Source of the DNA: an uncultured Lachnospiraceae bacterium
Lineage (GTDB): Bacteria > Bacillota > Clostridia > Lachnospirales > Lachnospiraceae
Assembly (NCBI GenBank): GCA_910577045.1
Contig: CAJTLB010000004.1
Location: 166,127 to 230,126 of the forward strand
Direction of reading: 5' to 3'
DNA: 64,000 bases
Positions 61,691 to 64,000 of this stretch are shown here, piece by piece (within the stretch, counting starts at the first letter, position 1; each line of letters starts with the position of its first letter). A program made the translations under genes and the position numbers. The notes under the pieces were generated by a model, which was not told where the DNA came from, did no database searches, and saw only the letters and a program-made list of their open reading frames with translations.

Positions 61691-62893
61691 CTATCCTCTC
61701 TTAGTTCCACAATTTGGGCAAAAATTTGCATTATTAGTGAATTCATAACCACATGAACTACATACATTACTCTTTTGTTCTTTCTTTGTTCCACAATTCT
61801 CACAGAATTTAGCTCCCGGATTTAATAGATAACCACAATTCATACAAAATTTACCTCCAACAGACTCTTGTATAAACTCTCCCTTTTCTACAGGTTTTCC
61901 ATATCCATTCATAAACCCAGCAACATCAAAAGGTTTTGGTCTTCTATCATCAACAGGTGAAGATGCATTTTTTAGATCTCTAGGAGGATTCTGTGTAGGA
62001 ATATTTTCAGGATTTAATGCATTTCTTGCAATATCTGCTACACTTCCTCCAAAAGCTCCTCCCATCATAAATCCACCTACAGCACTTCCGATATTACCCA
62101 TAGTACCTTCATTACCAGCAAATGTCTGAGCAATATCCATTTGTCTTTCTTCTTGCCAAGTATATCCCTGTATAATACGTGAAGCACGAGCTTCCTTAGC
62201 CTTCCTGACTGCATCAAAATCTTCATCAGGAACTGTAATTGACTCTATATTAAACTGAAGGACTTCAATACCATAATCTTCAAAAAGTGGTCTTAATTGC
62301 TCTCTAACCACCTCTGATATTTCAAAGAGATTCTCGTTCATGTCGAAATAACTTACTTTTCCAACATTCATAATCTTAGAAATATAAGATTTTACATATT
62401 GCTTAATAATACCTCTGAATTTAGAAACCATTCCTTCTGCATCAAAAACATCTCTAAAGCCAACCATCTTAAGCATAAACTTTCTAGAATCGTTTACTAA
62501 AAAGTTCATATTACCACACATTCCAACATGAAGGAAAATATCATAAACAGGATCATTCAATGTAATTTCGCCTGGAATTCCCCAAGTCAAATCCATCTGA
62601 TGAACTTTATTAATGAAAAATACTTTACAAGGGAATGATGTCTGTCCATCTGTAGGAATATTCATTATTCTCTTTACAAGTGGAATATTTGGTGTCTCAA
62701 GGACATGCCGACCTGGTCCAAACAAGTCACATGCATTTCCATTTACAACTAACAACGCTTCATGTGTCTCATCAACCACTAAAACTGATGTAGTATTAAA
62801 ATTTTCTATTGGATTCTTCCACACCAAAGAATCAATTGGTCCTTCAAATTGAAGCACCTGAGTAAATTGTGAAATTTCCTTACCTAAGCCCAT
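61691..62893 (-). CDS. SPFH/band-7 protein with double zinc-ribbon tail (YdjI-like)
   Basis: 400 aa. Residues about 1-245 form an SPFH domain of the YdjI/virion-core-like group (LVVDETHEALLVVNGNACDL, FGPGRHVLETPNIPLVKRI, YGIEVLQFNIESITVPDEDF, DAVRKAKEARASRI). A glycine-rich linker (GSAVGGFMMGGAFGG) follows. The tail has four CxxC pairs at about 350/353, 364/367, 378/381 and 392/395 (FCMNCG, FCENCG, VCSSCG, FCPNCG). SPFH proteins oligomerise at membranes. Bacillus YdjI works in an envelope-stress operon with a zinc-ribbon protein. First intact gene of the operon, with AAGGAGG upstream. Confidence 0.85.
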   Translation of the reverse strand: MGLGKEISQFTQVLQFEGPIDSLVWKNPIENFNTTSVLVVDETHEALLVVNGNACDLFGPGRHVLETPNIPLVKRIMNIPTDGQTSFPCKVFFINKVHQMDLTWGIPGEITLNDPVYDIFLHVGMCGNMNFLVNDSRKFMLKMVGFRDVFDAEGMVSKFRGIIKQYVKSYISKIMNVGKVSYFDMNENLFEISEVVREQLRPLFEDYGIEVLQFNIESITVPDEDFDAVRKAKEARASRIIQGYTWQEERQMDIAQTFAGNEGTMGNIGSAVGGFMMGGAFGGSVADIARNALNPENIPTQNPPRDLKNASSPVDDRRPKPFDVAGFMNGYGKPVEKGEFIQESVGGKFCMNCGYLLNPGAKFCENCGTKKEQKSNVCSSCGYEFTNNANFCPNCGTKRG

Positions 62894-62922
62894 TTTGAAT
62901 CCTCCTTAGCACTTTTCGTTTT

Positions 62923-63102
62923 TTACATATTCTCCTGATTTAATTCTCTCATCATCTGGTTTTCGAGATCATCAAATATAGCTCATGTATTTCCAAATTT
63001 GATAGCCTCTTCTAATCCCCCTCCTAAACAAGATGCATCAATTCTTCTTTCACTTATCTCTCACTTCTCCGCGACTTCTCGAATTTTTAGATAACCATTC
63101 AT
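62923..63102 (-). pseudogene. small helix-turn-helix gene with two in-frame TGA codons
   Basis: ATG 63102, with GAGGA upstream, opens a 60-codon frame: MNGYLKIREVAEK, TGA, EISERRIDASCLGGGLEEA, IKFGNT, TGA, AIFDDLENQMMREL, ending in TAA. It matches the small excisionase-like HTH proteins common on Lachnospiraceae mobile elements. In those, Trp occupies both positions that are TGA here (EKWEISERR and FGNTWAIP patterns, from memory). Everything else stays in frame. It lies in the operon leader between the promoter and the SPFH gene, so it could once have been its regulator. Two TGG-to-TGA changes are the simplest explanation. Confidence 0.6.
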
Positions 63103-63188
63103 AATTTGTTCCTCACAAACCTATAACAAATCCCTCAAAACCACTTTTCGCTACATAAATACATTTATGCCCACAATAATCTTAAGTT

Positions 63189-63217
63189 AGTATATACCAA
63201 TATTCATAGAATGTCCA
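63189..63217 (-). promoter_or_regulatory. sigma-A promoter of the 12-gene operon
   Basis: Minus-strand TGGACA (63212-63217, 5 of 6) and TATACT (63189-63194, 5 of 6) with an ideal 17-bp spacer. The start would be near 63182, leaving a leader of about 290 nt that includes the degenerate HTH frame. I see no other strong promoter within the operon. Confidence 0.65.
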
Positions 63218-63280
63218 TTATTTTTCTACTATTTTCGACAAATTAAATTATTCACAGAATTCCCATTATTATTTTTCTAC
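63202..63280. repeat. imperfect duplication spanning the operon promoter
   Basis: 63202-63229 and 63250-63280 are near copies (ATTCATAGAATGTCC and ATTCACAGAATTCCC, each followed by ATTATT-rich text and TTTTTCTAC). The right copy covers the end of the 113-aa frame; the left copy supplies the operon's -35 box. The duplication may have created the promoter. Confidence 0.55.
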
Positions 63281-63593
63281 CATCTAAGTATAATAACATT
63301 AAAAATACAGAAGGAGTAAATTTATGGTAACAAAAAACATCTTTCACAATATTGTCATTGATAACAAAAAAGTAGAAACATTCAAGTGACATACATTTTT
63401 CATCTAACCTATTCCGCAGTTTTCTGATTATCCTGTCAGACAACTCCCCTATATTTGTGTCACCAATTTCAATGTTGTATTGTTTGGAAAAAATATCAGG
63501 TTCTTTCGAGAACCTCCAGTGCTTTCCTCCAACAATTAAAAAGTCAGATTTTAACAAGCGAACCATGATGTTTTTTCTCATATAAAATCCCAC
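63252..63593 (-). CDS. hypothetical protein, possibly a degenerate TTRAP relative
   Basis: 113 aa. The middle part GELSDRIIRKLRNRLDEKC resembles the end of the next gene (EELCHKVIKKLREMTDEEF), the TTRAP-type small protein. The first 35 residues (VRLLKSDFLIVGGKHWRFSK) and the last 30 do not match it. It may be a rearranged copy of that gene. There is no convincing ribosome site before the ATG at 63593; later in-frame ATGs are possible. Confidence 0.4.
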   Translation of the reverse strand: MGFYMRKNIMVRLLKSDFLIVGGKHWRFSKEPDIFSKQYNIEIGDTNIGELSDRIIRKLRNRLDEKCMSLECFYFFVINDNIVKDVFCYHKFTPSVFLMLLYLDGRKIIMGIL

Positions 63594-63595
63594 AT

Positions 63596-63639
63596 AAAAA
63601 AGGCAGGAACATAGACAATATTGCTATGTCCTGCCTTTT
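63596..63639 (-). terminator. Rho-independent terminator after the TTRAP-like gene
   Basis: AAAAGGCAGG-A-ACATAG pairs with CTATGT-CCTGCCTTTT. On the minus strand the 3' arm runs into six T. It begins 7 bp after the TTRAP-like stop, so it separates the mobile-element transcript from the following frame. Confidence 0.75.
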
Positions 63640-63646
63640 CACCAGA

Positions 63647-63853
63647 TTATTCTTCCATTATAAATACATATCCTAAAAATTCTTCATCCGTCATTTCCCG
63701 CAGCTTTTTAATCACCTTATGACATAATTCTTCCATATCCTGATCATCAAGATGCTTCAAAGCACTTTCTATACCCTCTATGACCTTGCTTCTGCTTTCA
63801 TCTGCAAATATGCTAATCAAATTGCTTTCTTCCACGGTAAAATTGTGATTCAT
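63647..63853 (-). CDS. TTRAP-like transposon-transfer assisting protein
   Basis: 68 aa. MNHNFTVEESNLISIF at the start, ALKHLDDQDMEELCHKVIKK in the middle and TDEEFLGYVFIMEE at the end match the TTRAP small proteins found on Tn916/CTn-type elements of Lachnospiraceae (recognised from memory). It follows the partial upstream gene with 4 bp between stop and start. Its precise role in transfer is unknown. It marks this edge of the window as part of an integrative conjugative element or its remnant. Confidence 0.75.
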   Translation of the reverse strand: MNHNFTVEESNLISIFADESRSKVIEGIESALKHLDDQDMEELCHKVIKKLREMTDEEFLGYVFIMEE

Positions 63854-63857
63854 ATCC

Positions 63858-64000
63858 TTACATCTCCCTCTGCTTATTTTTTATGTTTTCTTCCTGCTCC
63901 CTGCCCTGACCTGCCACCTGCGCCTTTTTCTCTGCAAGGCGGGCTTTTAAAGACGGTTTTGCTGCTGGCTTATCCTGTGCTTTTCTGTTTTCCTCTTTCT
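63858..64000 (-). CDS. C-terminal end of a mobile-element protein, cut by window edge
   Basis: An open frame enters at the right edge and stops at 63858-63860. The visible part is hydrophilic and basic: ENRKAQDKPAAKPSLKARLA, then EKKAQVAGQGREQEENIKNK. Similar Lys/Gln-rich tails end the DUF4316/YodL-type proteins that precede TTRAP genes on conjugative elements, but that identity is only a guess. G+C content rises clearly here compared with the rest of the window. Confidence 0.6.
   Translation of the reverse strand, partial: KEENRKAQDKPAAKPSLKARLAEKKAQVAGQGREQEENIKNKQREM

Noticed and set aside
62500..62893. SPFH gene as a housekeeping flotillin
   Set aside because: The zinc-ribbon tail and YdjI-like sequence, plus its operon, differ from flotillin/NfeD pairs.

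Overview
The window looks like a chromosomal segment of a low-GC Gram-positive gut anaerobe, most likely a Lachnospiraceae-type Clostridium relative. The evidence is the strong A+T bias, GGAGG-type ribosome binding sites, near-consensus sigma-A promoters, a Wzy-type capsule/EPS locus of Firmicute layout, and a right edge carrying small genes typical of Lachnospiraceae integrative conjugative elements (a TTRAP-like protein and a degenerate small helix-turn-helix gene). The species cannot be named from sequence alone.

Layout. (1) 0.2-4.0 kb: a plus-strand SIR2-STAND-TPR gene, probably anti-phage, with its own strong promoter, followed by a convergent serine resolvase. (2) 4.0-42.5 kb: about 38 kb of leftward genes for a surface polysaccharide. 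The promoter-proximal part (42.5-35.8 kb) holds a VanZ-like protein, a membrane 4,6-dehydratase, a Wzz-like copolymerase, a CpsD-like protein that has lost key kinase residues, a PLP aminotransferase, a methyltransferase, the initiating phosphoglycosyltransferase and an ATP-grasp ligase. The middle (34.5-16 kb) holds glycosyltransferases (five GT2, one GT4, one GT10 and one GT11 fucosyltransferase), two CapA/TupA pairs, a Wzy/EpsG-like polymerase, DUF2142 and DUF2304 membrane proteins, acetyltransferases and a hydrolase. It also holds three decayed genes and four G/C homopolymers of 8-10 bases. The distal part (16-4 kb) holds a PglK-like ABC flippase and the GDP-sugar genes: gmd, an fcl-like reductase, a cupin, a perosamine-synthase-like aminotransferase, an acyltransferase, manC, manA, a phosphomannomutase, a GHMP kinase and a nucleotidyltransferase. 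(3) 42.5-43.2 kb: the EPS promoter, 33-bp repeats and a 229-bp palindromic element. (4) 43.2-47.3 kb: housekeeping aspS-hisS and an SDR oxidoreductase. (5) 47.6-63.1 kb: a tightly packed leftward 12-gene operon. It encodes an SPFH/zinc-ribbon protein, a four-TM protein, a TFIIB-type zinc-ribbon repeat protein, a HerA-like ATPase, an acidic protein, small proteins, three paralogous coiled-coil membrane proteins and a Ycf46-like AAA+ ATPase. (6) 63.2-64 kb: the edge of a mobile element.

How it fits together. The sugar genes can supply GDP-mannose, GDP-4-keto-6-deoxymannose, and GDP-fucose and/or GDP-perosamine, plus a UDP-linked amino-dideoxy sugar for the initiating transferase. The GT10 and GT11 enzymes point to a fucosylated, possibly host-like glycan. 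Homopolymer tracts inside modification genes suggest phase variation of the decorations. The 15-kb operon is the best candidate for an undescribed system: it joins two different ATPases, zinc-ribbon proteins and a triplicated membrane coiled-coil family behind one strong promoter beside mobile-element genes. I do not recognise it as a named system. A membrane-stress or defence complex is an inference.
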